From Thermoanaerobaculia bacterium (GTDB lineage: Bacteria > Acidobacteriota > Thermoanaerobaculia > Multivoradales > JAHZIX01), in NCBI GenBank assembly GCA_027069135.1, contig JALXFE010000616.1, forward strand, positions 1 to 34,871: a stretch of DNA of 34,871 nt. Direction: 5' to 3'. A model generated the notes under the pieces. It did not search any database. It saw only the letters and a program-made list of their open reading frames with translations, and was not told the origin of the DNA. The translations under genes were made by a program, and so were the position numbers. This document shows positions 1 through 8,369 of the stretch, piece by piece; within the stretch, counting starts at the first letter, position 1, and every line of letters begins with the position of its first letter.

Positions 1-140
1 GCTGTGGCGGCGGTGGGCTCCGGTTGAGGGGCTCGCTTCTGCGTTCCGTCTCCGCCATGGGCGCAGGCTCCGACCAGCGGCGCCAGGAGAAGGACGGCGC
101 CGAGGGAGGACTTGAGCGTTCCCAGATCAGACCCGGCCAT
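1..140 (-). CDS. Putative lipoprotein, N-terminal part only (runs off left edge)
   Basis: An ATG at 138-140 opens a frame that stays open to the window edge, giving 46 residues. They read as a lipoprotein signal: a hydrophobic stretch (about residues 13-25, rich in Leu, Val and Ala) ends in the lipobox V-G-A-C, with the lipidated cysteine at residue 26. A Pro/Glu/Thr-rich linker follows, typical of exported lipoproteins. The n-region carries only one lysine and one aspartate, so it is a weak but acceptable signal. The start overlaps the end of the cupin gene by 14 bp, which points to translational coupling at the end of the long minus-strand operon. The mature domain is outside the window, so no function can be assigned. 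Confidence 0.6.
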   Translation of the reverse strand, partial: MAGSDLGTLKSSLGAVLLLAPLVGACAHGGDGTQKRAPQPEPTAAT

Positions 141-480
141 AGCGATCTTCGAGCCTCACGACGTCATCCAACTGAGGTGTCGACACTTCCAGGATGTCGC
201 AGCCACCAGGTCCGGCAACCATGCGATGCCGGGTGTTGGGGCGGATACGATAGGACTCCCCCGCCTTCAACGTAGTTTCGACGAGCTCCCCCCCCTCGTC
301 GACGACGAGCTCGACTTCACCTTCATGCATATACAATGTTTCATCTTTTTCTACATGATACTGTAGAGAAAGAGCTTGACCGGCATCGACGTGAAGAATC
401 TTTCCGACGTATTGGTCGGTATGGGCAAAGATCAGCTCATACCCCCAAGGTTTCTCGACTCTGCGAACTGCCGTCTTCAT
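127..480 (-). CDS. Single-domain cupin protein, sugar-phosphate isomerase/GDP-mannose pyrophosphorylase C-terminal type
   Basis: The 117-residue protein is a lone cupin. It begins with the R-x-V-x-K-P-W-G-Y-E sequence common to type II mannose-6-phosphate isomerase and related small cupins. The first metal motif lies around SLQYH (H42, E47) and the second around PNTRH (H85). A substrate is not evident. In the family, such stand-alone domains are often annotated as mannose-6-phosphate isomerase-like without proof of activity. The ATG overlaps the ptsI stop by 4 bp (ATGA), so it is probably translated with the PTS genes. A role linked to sugar phosphates would fit the neighbours, but that is inference. 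Confidence 0.85.
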   Translation of the reverse strand: MKTAVRRVEKPWGYELIFAHTDQYVGKILHVDAGQALSLQYHVEKDETLYMHEGEVELVVDEGGELVETTLKAGESYRIRPNTRHRMVAGPGGCDILEVSTPQLDDVVRLEDRYGRV

Positions 481-2288
481 GTGGTGTCCTCTCGGGTAGC
501 CAGTGAAAGAGCGTCCTCTTTAAGCGGCCCCTCCCGGACGGGGCTCTTCTCCGTCGCGAGAAAGGAATCCAGGGCCTCGACCACCTCAGTGGCGGTAGGT
601 AGCTTTAGACAGTGTTCCGCCAGGTCCGTCAACTCTGCAATAGAGTGAGAGCGGACCCGTTCCTTAACCGCAGGAACCAGGCGAGGACTGAGAGACAAAC
701 GCCGAAGGCCTAAGCCGAGCAAGAGGGGGACAAGCCGGGGATCCGCTGCCATTTCTCCGCACAGGCTAACTTCGATCCCGGCGGCTCGAGCCTTCTCAAC
801 GGTGAAGCGTAGCATGCCGAGAACCGCCGGATGAAGAGGCTGATAGAGGTCTGCAACGTGTTCGTTGTTGCGGTCCACGGCCAGGGCGTACTGGATCAGA
901 TCGTTGGTCCCGATGGAGAAGAAACTTACCTCTCGGGCCAGGCGGTCGGCGATCCACACCGCCGCCGGCACTTCGATCATGACCCCCAATTGGAAATCTC
1001 TTTGGACGGGAACCCCCTCGGCCTCGAGCTCATCTAAGATCTCGTCGGCGAAGGCACGGAAACGACGGACTTCCTCGACCCTCGTCACCAGCGGCAACAT
1101 GAGGCGGACGTCGTGGTCCACGGCGACCCGGAAGACGGCCCTCAATTGGGTTCTGAAGATTTCCGGCCGGGCCATGGTGAGGCGGATGCCGCGCAGCCCC
1201 AACACCGGATTCTCCTCGCGGGTCTGCATCAGCTCCCGAGCCAGCTTACGACCGCCGAGATCGTAGGTACGGATGACCACCGGCCCCGGAGCGACACCTC
1301 GGGCCAGGCGACGGTAGATCTCCAGGTGCTCTTCTTCGGTGGGGAGATCCGGGCTTTTTTCGATGTAGAGAAACTCACTTCGGTAAAGACCGACCCCTTG
1401 GGCTCCATAGGCTACGGCGTCCTCGATTTCCTCCGGAAGATCGATATTCGCCAAGAGAATCACGGCAGTTCCGTCACGGGTGACCGACGCGATATTCCGG
1501 GTGGCCAGGAGCCGAGTGTCGAGGGACTTGAGCTCCTTCTGCCGCTGCCGGTACTGCTCCAGCATCGCCGGCGTCGGGTGAAGGATCACCCGGCCCAACT
1601 CCCCGTCCACGATCACCGGATCCTCGTCGGTGACCAAGGCCGTGACCCCTTCCAACGCGCTGACCGCGGGAACCTTCAGCGAACGGGCGATGATCGTCGT
1701 ATGGGAAGTGCGCCCCCCGGCACCGATGGCGAAGCCCACCACCTGATTCCTACCCAGGCGGACGGCCTCAGCCAGGGGCAAATCGTCCGCCACCAGAATG
1801 ATGTCCCCCTCGATCTCTGAGAAGTCGTGGTGGCTGACCCCCTGCAAAGCCCGCAAAAGGTAGTAGCCGACGTCCAGGAGATCCTGGTTTCGGCCGCGCA
1901 AGTAGTCGTCTTCGATATCTTCGAATTGGGCGGCGAGCTCTGCCGTCGTCCGATGGACCGCCCATTCAGCGTTGACGTGCTCCTCGCGAATGCGATCCTC
2001 GATCCGGTCCAAGAGGGCTCGGTCCTTGAGGAGCAGGACGTGCGCTTCGAGGATGCCGCCGATCTCGTCGCGAAGCTTCTGGGTGGTTTTCCCCCGGTGG
2101 ACCTTGCGCAATTCCTGCTCGGCCTGGCGCACAGCCCCCTCCAGGCGCTCGACCTCTTCGTCCAGACGTTCCACGGGCAAGGGAAATCGGTAGACTTCGT
2201 CGAAATGGTATTCGACGCACACCGCTCGACCGATGGCGATTCCCTCGGAAACGCCCAATCCTTCGAGAATTTGTGGTGCTCCGGACAC
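477..2288 (-). CDS. ptsI: Phosphoenolpyruvate-protein phosphotransferase, PTS enzyme I
   Basis: Cytoplasmic enzyme that takes phosphate from PEP and passes it to HPr. I choose the GTG at 2286-2288, one base after the ptsH stop, because a GAGGA ribosome site lies 8 bases upstream and the conserved LEGLGVSEGIAIG segment then begins near residue 8. ATGs at 2303 and 2354 would add 5 or 22 residues and sit inside ptsH. From the GTG the protein is 603 residues. The phosphorylated histidine is in GGRTSH (about residue 196). The PEP-binding signature FSIGTNDLIQYALAVDRNN and the catalytic cysteine in SLCGEMA are present. There is no N-terminal GAF domain, so it is the classical EI form and not the nitrogen-PTS PtsP form. 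The stop overlaps the cupin start by 4 bp. Confidence 0.95.
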   Translation of the reverse strand: MSGAPQILEGLGVSEGIAIGRAVCVEYHFDEVYRFPLPVERLDEEVERLEGAVRQAEQELRKVHRGKTTQKLRDEIGGILEAHVLLLKDRALLDRIEDRIREEHVNAEWAVHRTTAELAAQFEDIEDDYLRGRNQDLLDVGYYLLRALQGVSHHDFSEIEGDIILVADDLPLAEAVRLGRNQVVGFAIGAGGRTSHTTIIARSLKVPAVSALEGVTALVTDEDPVIVDGELGRVILHPTPAMLEQYRQRQKELKSLDTRLLATRNIASVTRDGTAVILLANIDLPEEIEDAVAYGAQGVGLYRSEFLYIEKSPDLPTEEEHLEIYRRLARGVAPGPVVIRTYDLGGRKLARELMQTREENPVLGLRGIRLTMARPEIFRTQLRAVFRVAVDHDVRLMLPLVTRVEEVRRFRAFADEILDELEAEGVPVQRDFQLGVMIEVPAAVWIADRLAREVSFFSIGTNDLIQYALAVDRNNEHVADLYQPLHPAVLGMLRFTVEKARAAGIEVSLCGEMAADPRLVPLLLGLGLRRLSLSPRLVPAVKERVRSHSIAELTDLAEHCLKLPTATEVVEALDSFLATEKSPVREGPLKEDALSLATREDTT

Positions 2289-2289
2289 G

Positions 2290-2559
2290 TCAGGAGTCCT
2301 CATCGAAGCGGTCGTCGAAAAGATGTGTGATGGCATCGAAGGCGGCTTGCTCATCGGTGCCGGCGCAGCGCAACGTCAACTCGGTGCCTTGGGCAGCGCC
2401 GAGCATCAGAATTCCCAAGATGCTTTTGGCGTCGACGACGTCTCCCGCCAGCACCAACTCGACCTTGCTCTCGAAGCTACCCGCCAGGTGTACCAATTTT
2501 GCGGCCGCTCGAGCGTGAAGGCCCAGGCGGTTTGAAACCTCGATCTGACGCTCGATCAT
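2290..2559 (-). CDS. ptsH: Phosphocarrier protein HPr
   Basis: An 89-residue HPr. The EI phosphorylation site is His15 in LGLHARAAAK. The HPr-kinase site is Ser46 in AKSILGIL. Both regulatory residues are therefore intact, matching the presence of hprK four genes upstream in the operon. HPr relays phosphate from EI to EIIA proteins; Ser46 phosphorylation reports metabolic state in bacteria with HprK. The ATG overlaps the upstream EIIA stop by 4 bp, and ptsI starts one base after its stop. In proteobacterial rpoN clusters the HPr paralogue is NPr and hprK is often absent, so this is a different arrangement. Confidence 0.96.
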   Translation of the reverse strand: MIERQIEVSNRLGLHARAAAKLVHLAGSFESKVELVLAGDVVDAKSILGILMLGAAQGTELTLRCAGTDEQAAFDAITHLFDDRFDEDS

Positions 2560-3002
2560 CTGGACGGTGCCGTCTCCAGAGCTGGGACTTGCGCCGAAGG
2601 GGTGCCCACCGGTCGGCTCTTACCCTGGCAGATGCTGTTTCGCCCCTTCTTGAGGAGCCACTCGGCGGTTTCCGTCAGGCCGAATCCTTTGTCCTTGAGG
2701 CAAGCGAGACGGAGAACCATGGGCAAGTTGACCCCCGCTAAGACCTCCACTCTCCCCTCTTCCCGCAAGGACGAAGCGAGGTTGCAGGGTGTGCTGCCGA
2801 ACATATCCGCCAACACGAGAATCTCTTCGTCCTGGGCCTTGAGACTCTCCACCGCTTCGAGAACCCGCTCTTTGGCCATCTCGGCACCGTCTTGCCAGTC
2901 CAGGCACAAGCAATCGATGCCTGGAAGCTCTCCGGAGATGGTCTTGGCAGCTGCGATCAACTCGCGCCCCAGGTTCCCATGGGTCAATACCAATACCCTC
3001 AT
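2556..3002 (-). CDS. PTS EIIA component, mannose/fructose (ManX N-terminal) family
   Basis: The 148-residue protein begins MRVLVLTHGNLG, placing the expected phospho-accepting histidine at residue 8. It also has the FGSTPCNLA loop typical of mannose-family EIIA domains. It carries only the IIA domain; no IIB, IIC or IID partner lies in the window, so a purely regulatory role is likely. The last 25 residues or so are Pro/Ser-rich and probably disordered. A GAGGAG site 8 bases before the ATG supports this start. It follows rapZ after a 77-bp gap, the largest gap in the operon, and overlaps ptsH by 4 bp. Confidence 0.88.
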   Translation of the reverse strand: MRVLVLTHGNLGRELIAAAKTISGELPGIDCLCLDWQDGAEMAKERVLEAVESLKAQDEEILVLADMFGSTPCNLASSLREEGRVEVLAGVNLPMVLRLACLKDKGFGLTETAEWLLKKGRNSICQGKSRPVGTPSAQVPALETAPSR

Positions 3003-3079
3003 GTACTCAACTCCTCGTCGGCAGCTTGCCCCGCGGCCTTTGCCGGGATGCTACCCCTCCACGGCCTGTCAAAGCAATC

Positions 3080-3964
3080 TCAACGGGAGATATCCCGATG
3101 CTGGACTCGGACCGTCCAACCGGCTTCGTCCAAGGCCGCGGCGATGCGTTCTGTCGAAGCCACGGAGCGGTGCTTGCCGCCGGTGCAGCCGATCGCCACG
3201 GTGACGTAGGAGCGGTTCTCCCGGCGGTACCTAGGCAGCAGAAACTCGAGAAACCCCTGGAGATGTGCCAGGAGGGCGCCGAATTCATCGTGCCCTTCCA
3301 AGAATTCCTGGACCTGCTCATCGACCCCGGTTTGTTCCCGCAGGCCGGGAACGAAATGAGGGTTGGGCAGAAAGCGGACGTCGAAGAGGAGATCCGTGCC
3401 CTGGGGAATCCCGAATTTGAAGCCGAAGCTCACCACCGAAACCACCATGCTGGGCTCTTCTTCCGCCGAATCCGTGAATTCTCGGTAGATCAGACGCCGG
3501 GCCTGATGGATGGAGTACTCGCTGGTGTCGATGATGAGGTCTGCTTCTCCCCGCAATTCCGCGAGCAAGGCCCGCTCTTTGCGGATGCCTTCGATGGCGG
3601 ATCCGGTGCCGGCCAGAGGGTGGGGACGGCGGGTCTCGGAGAATCGTCGCACCAGGGCTTCGTCCGAGGCTTTGAGGAAAAGAAGGGTCAGGCTGGTCTT
3701 GGTCCGATCGATGGATCGGACCAAATCCGGGAATTGGCTGGCAAAGCCCGGGGCACGAATATCCGTGACCACCGCGATGCGATCCTTGCCTTCCGCTAAG
3801 GAGTGCGTATCTTCAAGGAAGAGGCGCAACAGGGGCAGGGGAAGGTTGTCGACCGTGAAGTATCCGAGATCCTCGAAGCATTTAGCGACGCTGCTCTTGC
3901 CGGAACCCGAGAGTCCCGTGATCAACACCAGACGTGTATTATTGGGCGATTCGTTTTCGCTCAA
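3080..3964 (-). CDS. rapZ: RNase adapter protein RapZ (YvcJ family)
   Basis: 294 residues. The N-terminal P-loop GLSGSGKSS is at residues 17-25, and the conserved C-terminal GCTGGKHRS at 259-267. In Escherichia coli RapZ delivers the small RNA GlmZ to RNase E and so controls glmS; in other phyla the homologue is an ATP/GTP-binding protein of less clear role. The start is a TTG at 3962-3964, backed by a strong GGAGGA site 5 bases upstream, and it overlaps the end of hprK by 26 bp. The neighbours ptsN, hprK and rpoN repeat the known linkage of rapZ with regulatory PTS genes. I see no GlmY or GlmZ-like RNA, so the target is unknown here. Confidence 0.94.
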   Translation of the reverse strand: MSENESPNNTRLVLITGLSGSGKSSVAKCFEDLGYFTVDNLPLPLLRLFLEDTHSLAEGKDRIAVVTDIRAPGFASQFPDLVRSIDRTKTSLTLLFLKASDEALVRRFSETRRPHPLAGTGSAIEGIRKERALLAELRGEADLIIDTSEYSIHQARRLIYREFTDSAEEEPSMVVSVVSFGFKFGIPQGTDLLFDVRFLPNPHFVPGLREQTGVDEQVQEFLEGHDEFGALLAHLQGFLEFLLPRYRRENRSYVTVAIGCTGGKHRSVASTERIAAALDEAGWTVRVQHRDISR

Positions 3965-4898
3965 GCTCTTCCTCCAATTTCCGAGCGAACTCTCGGGCAG
4001 AGTGATGACCTTGCATCTTGAGCACGTGGTTGCGGGCGGCGATCTCGATGAGAATCGAGACGTTGCGGCCCAGGGAGACGGGCATCCTGATGTAAGGGCA
4101 AGGGGTCTCGAGGATCTCTTCGTAGAGGGTTTCGTCGAGCCCCAGGCGATCGTAGACCCTCCCCTTCTGCCAATGCTCCAACTCGATCACCAGGTTCAAA
4201 GTCTTGCGTTCCCGTACGGCGGCCAGCCCGAAAAGATCCTGGACGTTGATGATACCCAGGCCGCGCAATTCCATATGGTGGCGTAGGCGACCCTCGGAGA
4301 ATCCCACCAGATCACCGCTGGGATAGCGCCGGACGGTCACCCGGTCGTCCGCCACCAGGCTGTGGCCGCGGGTGATGAGATCGAGGGCCACTTCGCTCTT
4401 GCCAACGCCGCTATCGCCGATGAGAAGAACGCCGATGCCGTAGATATCGATCATCACTCCATGAAGCCGCGTCGCCGGCGTGAGGTGATCCTCCAGAAAA
4501 TAGCTGATGCTCTTGATCACCACCGACGAGAGGGCCTGGGAGGACAGCAAGGGGACCTCTCGCTCGCGGCAGAGTCTCAGGAATTCCGGGTCCGGGGCCA
4601 GCCCTTTGGTGATCACGAATACGGGGACATCCAGGGCGGTGATCCGGTCGAATCTTTCGAAGCGCTGCTCTGGGTCCAAGGTGTCCAGGTAGGCGAGCTC
4701 GCTCTCTCCGATGATCTGAACGCGACCGGAACGGATGTAGGGGTAATACCCCGCAAAGGCGAGGCCGGGCTTTTGAACCCGCGGATGGGTGATGCGGTTG
4801 TCGAGGCGATGCTGGCCGCTCAGGGCCTTCATGCGAAGCTGGGAGAGCTCCTCCCCGAGGAGCTCTGTGACGGCCACGTACTCGAGCTCGGCGCTCAT
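3939..4898 (-). CDS. hprK: HPr kinase/phosphorylase
   Basis: 319 residues, the usual family length. The protein has an N-terminal DRTGG-like regulatory half, then the catalytic half with HGVMIDIYG (H146), Walker A GDSGVGKS (161-168), the acidic pair in LVADDRV (184-185) and the signature ELRGLGIINVQDLFG. It phosphorylates and dephosphorylates HPr at Ser46, coupling PTS phosphorylation to energy status. The ATG overlaps the ptsN stop by 4 bp. HprK is best known from Firmicutes but also occurs in several diderm lineages, where it often sits with ptsN and rapZ as here. Confidence 0.96.
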   Translation of the reverse strand: MSAELEYVAVTELLGEELSQLRMKALSGQHRLDNRITHPRVQKPGLAFAGYYPYIRSGRVQIIGESELAYLDTLDPEQRFERFDRITALDVPVFVITKGLAPDPEFLRLCREREVPLLSSQALSSVVIKSISYFLEDHLTPATRLHGVMIDIYGIGVLLIGDSGVGKSEVALDLITRGHSLVADDRVTVRRYPSGDLVGFSEGRLRHHMELRGLGIINVQDLFGLAAVRERKTLNLVIELEHWQKGRVYDRLGLDETLYEEILETPCPYIRMPVSLGRNVSILIEIAARNHVLKMQGHHSAREFARKLEEELERKRIAQ

Positions 4899-5356
4899 GC
4901 TCCGCCGCTGGCGGTGGCCAGGATGGTAGAAATGCCTTCGATGTCCGGGCTGGCCAGGAGGGCCTCCGCCGGCTCCGCCTCCTTGATCCAGCGGGACACC
5001 GCCGAGAGCGCCTGGAGGTGCATCGCCGGGGCGTTTTCCGGCGATAGGATCAAGAGAAAGAGGCGGACCGGTTGGCTATCTACCGCGGAGAAATCGATGG
5101 GCTCGGTCGTGATGCCCAGGGCCAGCAAAGGTTTCTCCAACTTCGGGAGCTTGCAATGGGGGATCGCGACGCCGGCTCCGATCCCGGTCGAAGCCAGCTG
5201 TTCCCGTTCCAAGAGGCGACGATAGATCTCCTGACCATCCCCCAGGCCCTGCGCTTGTGCCACGTTGCGTGCCAACGCCTGAAGAACGGTGGGCCCGTCG
5301 GTTCCCGGCACCTCGAGAAAAATCAGATCCGATCGGGTCAAAGTCGCCAATTCCAT
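4895..5356 (-). CDS. ptsN: PTS EIIA component, nitrogen-regulatory (PtsN/fructose) family
   Basis: 153 residues from the ATG at 5354-5356, two bases after the hpf stop. The frame continues upstream inside hpf, but that extension has no homology-like features. The phospho-acceptor histidine is His67 in GVAIPHCKLP, the family hallmark. EIIA-Ntr proteins do not transport sugars; they regulate targets such as potassium uptake and sensor kinases according to phosphorylation state. No EIIB or EIIC is visible. Its place between hpf and hprK mirrors the rpoN-hpf-ptsN order of proteobacteria. Confidence 0.92.
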   Translation of the reverse strand: MELATLTRSDLIFLEVPGTDGPTVLQALARNVAQAQGLGDGQEIYRRLLEREQLASTGIGAGVAIPHCKLPKLEKPLLALGITTEPIDFSAVDSQPVRLFLLILSPENAPAMHLQALSAVSRWIKEAEPAEALLASPDIEGISTILATASGGA

Positions 5357-5358
5357 GA

Positions 5359-5910
5359 CTAATGTTCCGGAACGACCAATCCGTAATGTTCGTCCCGCCG
5401 CCGATAGAGGACACTGATGATCTCGGAGGTTGAATCCCGGAACACGACGAAATCGTGGATGGACGCTTCTAAGGCCAGGGCCGCTTCGTCCACCGACATG
5501 GGTTTGATGGGAATGTTGCTGGTCTTGATGACCTTGGGTCCGGAGCCGGATTTGAGACTCGGCCCCTCCAGCACCTCCAGGGGCCACCGGCTCTCTTCGT
5601 GGACGTGCCGGTCGGCTCGGCGCCGTTTGTCCTGGAATTTGTTGCGCGACCGGCGGGCCTGCTTGACGATCTTGTCGATGGCATCGTGAATCGAGTCCCT
5701 CATGGTGTCGGACTCGTCGGCGGCCTGAAGACTTCCGAAGCGGTGAGAGACGTGAACGTCAGCCAGCTGCCGAAGCTTGTCGCTGGTGAGGATCACCCGG
5801 ACCTCCACCGGATCCTCGACGAAACGATCCAACTTGCTGAGCTTGCCTTCGGTGTATTCCTTGATGCTGTCGCTCAATTCGAATTGCTTGCCGACGTACT
5901 CGATATTCAT
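5359..5910 (-). CDS. hpf: Ribosome hibernation promoting factor, long form
   Basis: 183 residues. The N-terminal sigma-54 modulation/HPF domain begins MNIEYVGKQFELSDSIKEY and runs to about residue 100. A charged linker follows, then the C-terminal dimerisation domain (about 125-183, with KPMSVDEAALALE and FVVFRDSTSEIISVLYRRRD). Long HPF dimerises 70S ribosomes into inactive 100S particles during starvation. Proteobacterial rpoN clusters encode the short form, so the long form agrees with a non-proteobacterial host. It lies 39 bp after rpoN and 2 bp before ptsN. Confidence 0.95.
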   Translation of the reverse strand: MNIEYVGKQFELSDSIKEYTEGKLSKLDRFVEDPVEVRVILTSDKLRQLADVHVSHRFGSLQAADESDTMRDSIHDAIDKIVKQARRSRNKFQDKRRRADRHVHEESRWPLEVLEGPSLKSGSGPKVIKTSNIPIKPMSVDEAALALEASIHDFVVFRDSTSEIISVLYRRRDEHYGLVVPEH

Positions 5911-5949
5911 CTTGTCCCTCGTGGTGTTGGGTAAAAGAGTGTCTCTTCT

Positions 5950-7623
5950 TTAGAAATGCTTCTTACGGTCCGTAGACGATGGAATGTTGAGCTCGTCCCG
6001 GTACTTCGCCACCGTCCGGCGGGCAATCTGGATCCCCTCCCGTTTGAGAATCCGCATGAGCTCGCTGTCGGACAGGGGCTTCTTCTCATCCTCTTCCTTG
6101 ACCAGATGCTCGATCTTCCGCTTGACCGTGAGGGACGAGATATTCTCACCGTATTCCCGGTCGATGCCGCTGTGGAAGAAGAATTTGAGAGGAAAGAGAC
6201 CTCGCGGTGTGTTGATGTATTTATTGGCCACCACCCGGCTGACGGTGGACTCGTGCATACCGATGTCATCGGCCACATCCCGCAGGACCATCGGGCGCAG
6301 GTGATCGATGCCCTTCTCCAAGAAGAGCTGCTGCTGCAGGACGATGGAGTTGGCGACCTTGTAGATGGTCCGTTGGCGTTGATCCAGACTCTTGATCAGC
6401 CACAGCGCCGAGCGCATTTTTTCTTTGATGTACTGTCGGGCGTCGACCTGGCTGCGGTCGCCTTTCATATGGCGCAGCATCTGCCGATAGGCCCCACTGA
6501 TCCGGAGTCGGGGCATACCGTCGTCGTTGACCTGGATCACGTACTCGCCCCCGAGCTTTACGACCTCGACATCCGGCTCGATGTAATAGGGCCGCTCACT
6601 GTTGAAGCGGCGACCGGGGCGAGGATCGAGGCTACGGATCAACTCGACGCCAGGGCGCAAGGCTTCCATGCTCAGGTCCATGCGGCTGGCGATGGTCGGA
6701 TATTGCCGTTTGAGGAAGAGCTGCCAATAGTCACAGAGAATGCTGCGGGCGATGTGGTAGGCCTCCGGCAGACCCTCTAGCTCGAGGAGAGCTTCCAAGT
6801 CCTCGGCATCCTCGGCACCCTCGGCATCCTTGCCGCCCTCATCGTCCCCCGGGAGACACGGCAGCGGGTCTTCGACGTGGAGCGGGAAGGCTTCGCCATC
6901 CGTGGCCTCGAAGACCTCGGCTCCATCGACCGGGCCTCGCTCTTCCTCCCTCGCCTCTTCCCCGAATCCGGCCAGATCCATCGGCGGCTCCAACCCGAAG
7001 TGGAGATCCAGCTGGCAGACGAGGCTCTCTCGCAAATCTCGGCAAGCGATGCCGGGAGGCTCGAAGCGTCGCACCAACTTCAGGGCTTCGATGACTTCCT
7101 CGACGCGATAAGGATCCTCGCCTTCCGCCAGGCCCTGGATCTCCCGGCAGCTGGCCGCCAGGAAGCCGTCCCCTTCGAGGTTGCCGATGATCGCCTCGGC
7201 GATCTCCCGCTGGCGCGGGGGCACGGAGAGCATATGAAGTTGCCACAGGAGGTGGTCGTAGAGATCCGGATCTCGGCTGACGGTGTTCTCCAGCGGGGCG
7301 GCTTGGCGGACCTCGCTCATGGAGGCGTAACTCGAGCCCTCCATGTAGTCGCTGAAGTAGGCATCCAAGTCGATGTTTTCCATCGAATTGTCGTCCGTCT
7401 CGGCGTTCTCGGCGTTCTCGGCTTCCGCGGTTTCCTCCGCTTCCGGGGTCTCGTCGTTGGCGTCGCTTCCCTCTTCTAAGATCGGGTTCTCGACCAATTC
7501 CTGCGAGAGGACTCCTTGAAGCTCCAAACGGGTCATTTGCAGCAGCTTGATCGCTTGCTGCAAAGACGGTGTCATCACCAGCTTCTGGGAGAGCTTGAGC
7601 GATAATTTCTGTTCGAGCGCCAT
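5950..7623 (-). CDS. rpoN: RNA polymerase sigma-54 factor
   Basis: 557 residues. Region I is Gln/Leu-rich (residues 1-50), followed by an acidic region II (about 53-98), the core-binding domain and the C-terminal DNA-binding part. The RpoN box ARRTVAKYRD lies at 534-543, and a helix-turn-helix-like segment with ESTVSRVVANKYINTPRG precedes it. An extra acidic segment of roughly 65-75 residues (about 211-286) interrupts the core-binding domain between CQLDLHFG and AYHIARSIL. The gene starts 2 bp after lptB. No enhancer-binding activator gene and no convincing -24/-12 promoter was found in the window. Confidence 0.96.
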   Translation of the reverse strand: MALEQKLSLKLSQKLVMTPSLQQAIKLLQMTRLELQGVLSQELVENPILEEGSDANDETPEAEETAEAENAENAETDDNSMENIDLDAYFSDYMEGSSYASMSEVRQAAPLENTVSRDPDLYDHLLWQLHMLSVPPRQREIAEAIIGNLEGDGFLAASCREIQGLAEGEDPYRVEEVIEALKLVRRFEPPGIACRDLRESLVCQLDLHFGLEPPMDLAGFGEEAREEERGPVDGAEVFEATDGEAFPLHVEDPLPCLPGDDEGGKDAEGAEDAEDLEALLELEGLPEAYHIARSILCDYWQLFLKRQYPTIASRMDLSMEALRPGVELIRSLDPRPGRRFNSERPYYIEPDVEVVKLGGEYVIQVNDDGMPRLRISGAYRQMLRHMKGDRSQVDARQYIKEKMRSALWLIKSLDQRQRTIYKVANSIVLQQQLFLEKGIDHLRPMVLRDVADDIGMHESTVSRVVANKYINTPRGLFPLKFFFHSGIDREYGENISSLTVKRKIEHLVKEEDEKKPLSDSELMRILKREGIQIARRTVAKYRDELNIPSSTDRKKHF

Positions 7624-7625
7624 GC

Positions 7626-8369
7626 CTAGAGTATGAACTCCTCGCCGAGGTAAATCTTGCGAACCTGCGGGTCTGACGAGAGCTCTGTAGGGGTCCCAGA
7701 GCGGAGGATTTCGCCGTTGTTGATGATATAAGCGCGATCCGTTATTTTCAATGTTTCCCGCACGTTATGGTCGGTGATGAGGATGCCGATCCCGGCCTCT
7801 TTCAGGTGCCGCACGATCCCTTGAATATCGAGGACCGCGATGGGGTCGATGCCGGCAAACGGCTCGTCCAGAAGGATGTACCAGGGGTCGATCACGAGGG
7901 CCCGGGCGATCTCTACGCGCCGTCGTTCACCGCCCGACAGCGCATAGGCCGGGGTGTTGCGAACCTTGCCCAGACCGAAGTCCTGGATCAGCTGCTCGAT
8001 GCGGCGTTCCTGTTCCCCGCGGGGCAGGTCGAGGGTCTCGAAGATCGCCCGCAGGTTGTCCTCGACCTTCATCTTGCGGAACACCGAAGGCTCCTGGGGG
8101 AGGTAGCTGATCCCCCGCTGCGCCCGCAGGTACATGGGTAGCTCCGTGATGTCCTCTTCCCCCAGGAACACCCGCCCCTGATCCGGCGGCGTCAAGCCGA
8201 CGGTCATGTAGAAGGTGGTGGTCTTGCCCGCGCCGTTGGGGCCGAGGAGGCCGACGATCTCCCCCGGAGCCACCTCGATGGAAACATCCTTGACCACGGC
8301 CCGAGCCCGGTAGACCTTGTTGAGGCCCCGGGTGTAGAGGTGAGGATATTCTTCGGGGCGTTGGGTCAT
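7626..8369 (-). CDS. lptB: LPS export ABC transporter ATP-binding protein LptB
   Basis: 247 residues, a single ABC ATPase domain of normal LptB length. The Walker A sequence GPNGAGKTT, the signature [15 protein letters not shown] and the Walker [13 protein letters not shown] are all present. LptB powers extraction of LPS from the inner membrane together with LptF/LptG (not in this window) and LptC. The start overlaps the stop of the upstream lptC/lptA-like gene by 4 bp, and rpoN follows after 2 bp, the same order as in proteobacteria. Confidence 0.96.
   Translation of the reverse strand: MTQRPEEYPHLYTRGLNKVYRARAVVKDVSIEVAPGEIVGLLGPNGAGKTTTFYMTVGLTPPDQGRVFLGEEDITELPMYLRAQRGISYLPQEPSVFRKMKVEDNLRAIFETLDLPRGEQERRIEQLIQDFGLGKVRNTPAYALSGGERRRVEIARALVIDPWYILLDEPFAGIDPIAVLDIQGIVRHLKEAGIGILITDHNVRETLKITDRAYIINNGEILRSGTPTELSSDPQVRKIYLGEEFIL

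Noticed and set aside
3003-3079. Possible internal promoter between rapZ and the EIIA gene (TTGACA at 3067-3072, minus strand)
   Set aside because: No acceptable -10 at 16-18 bp spacing.
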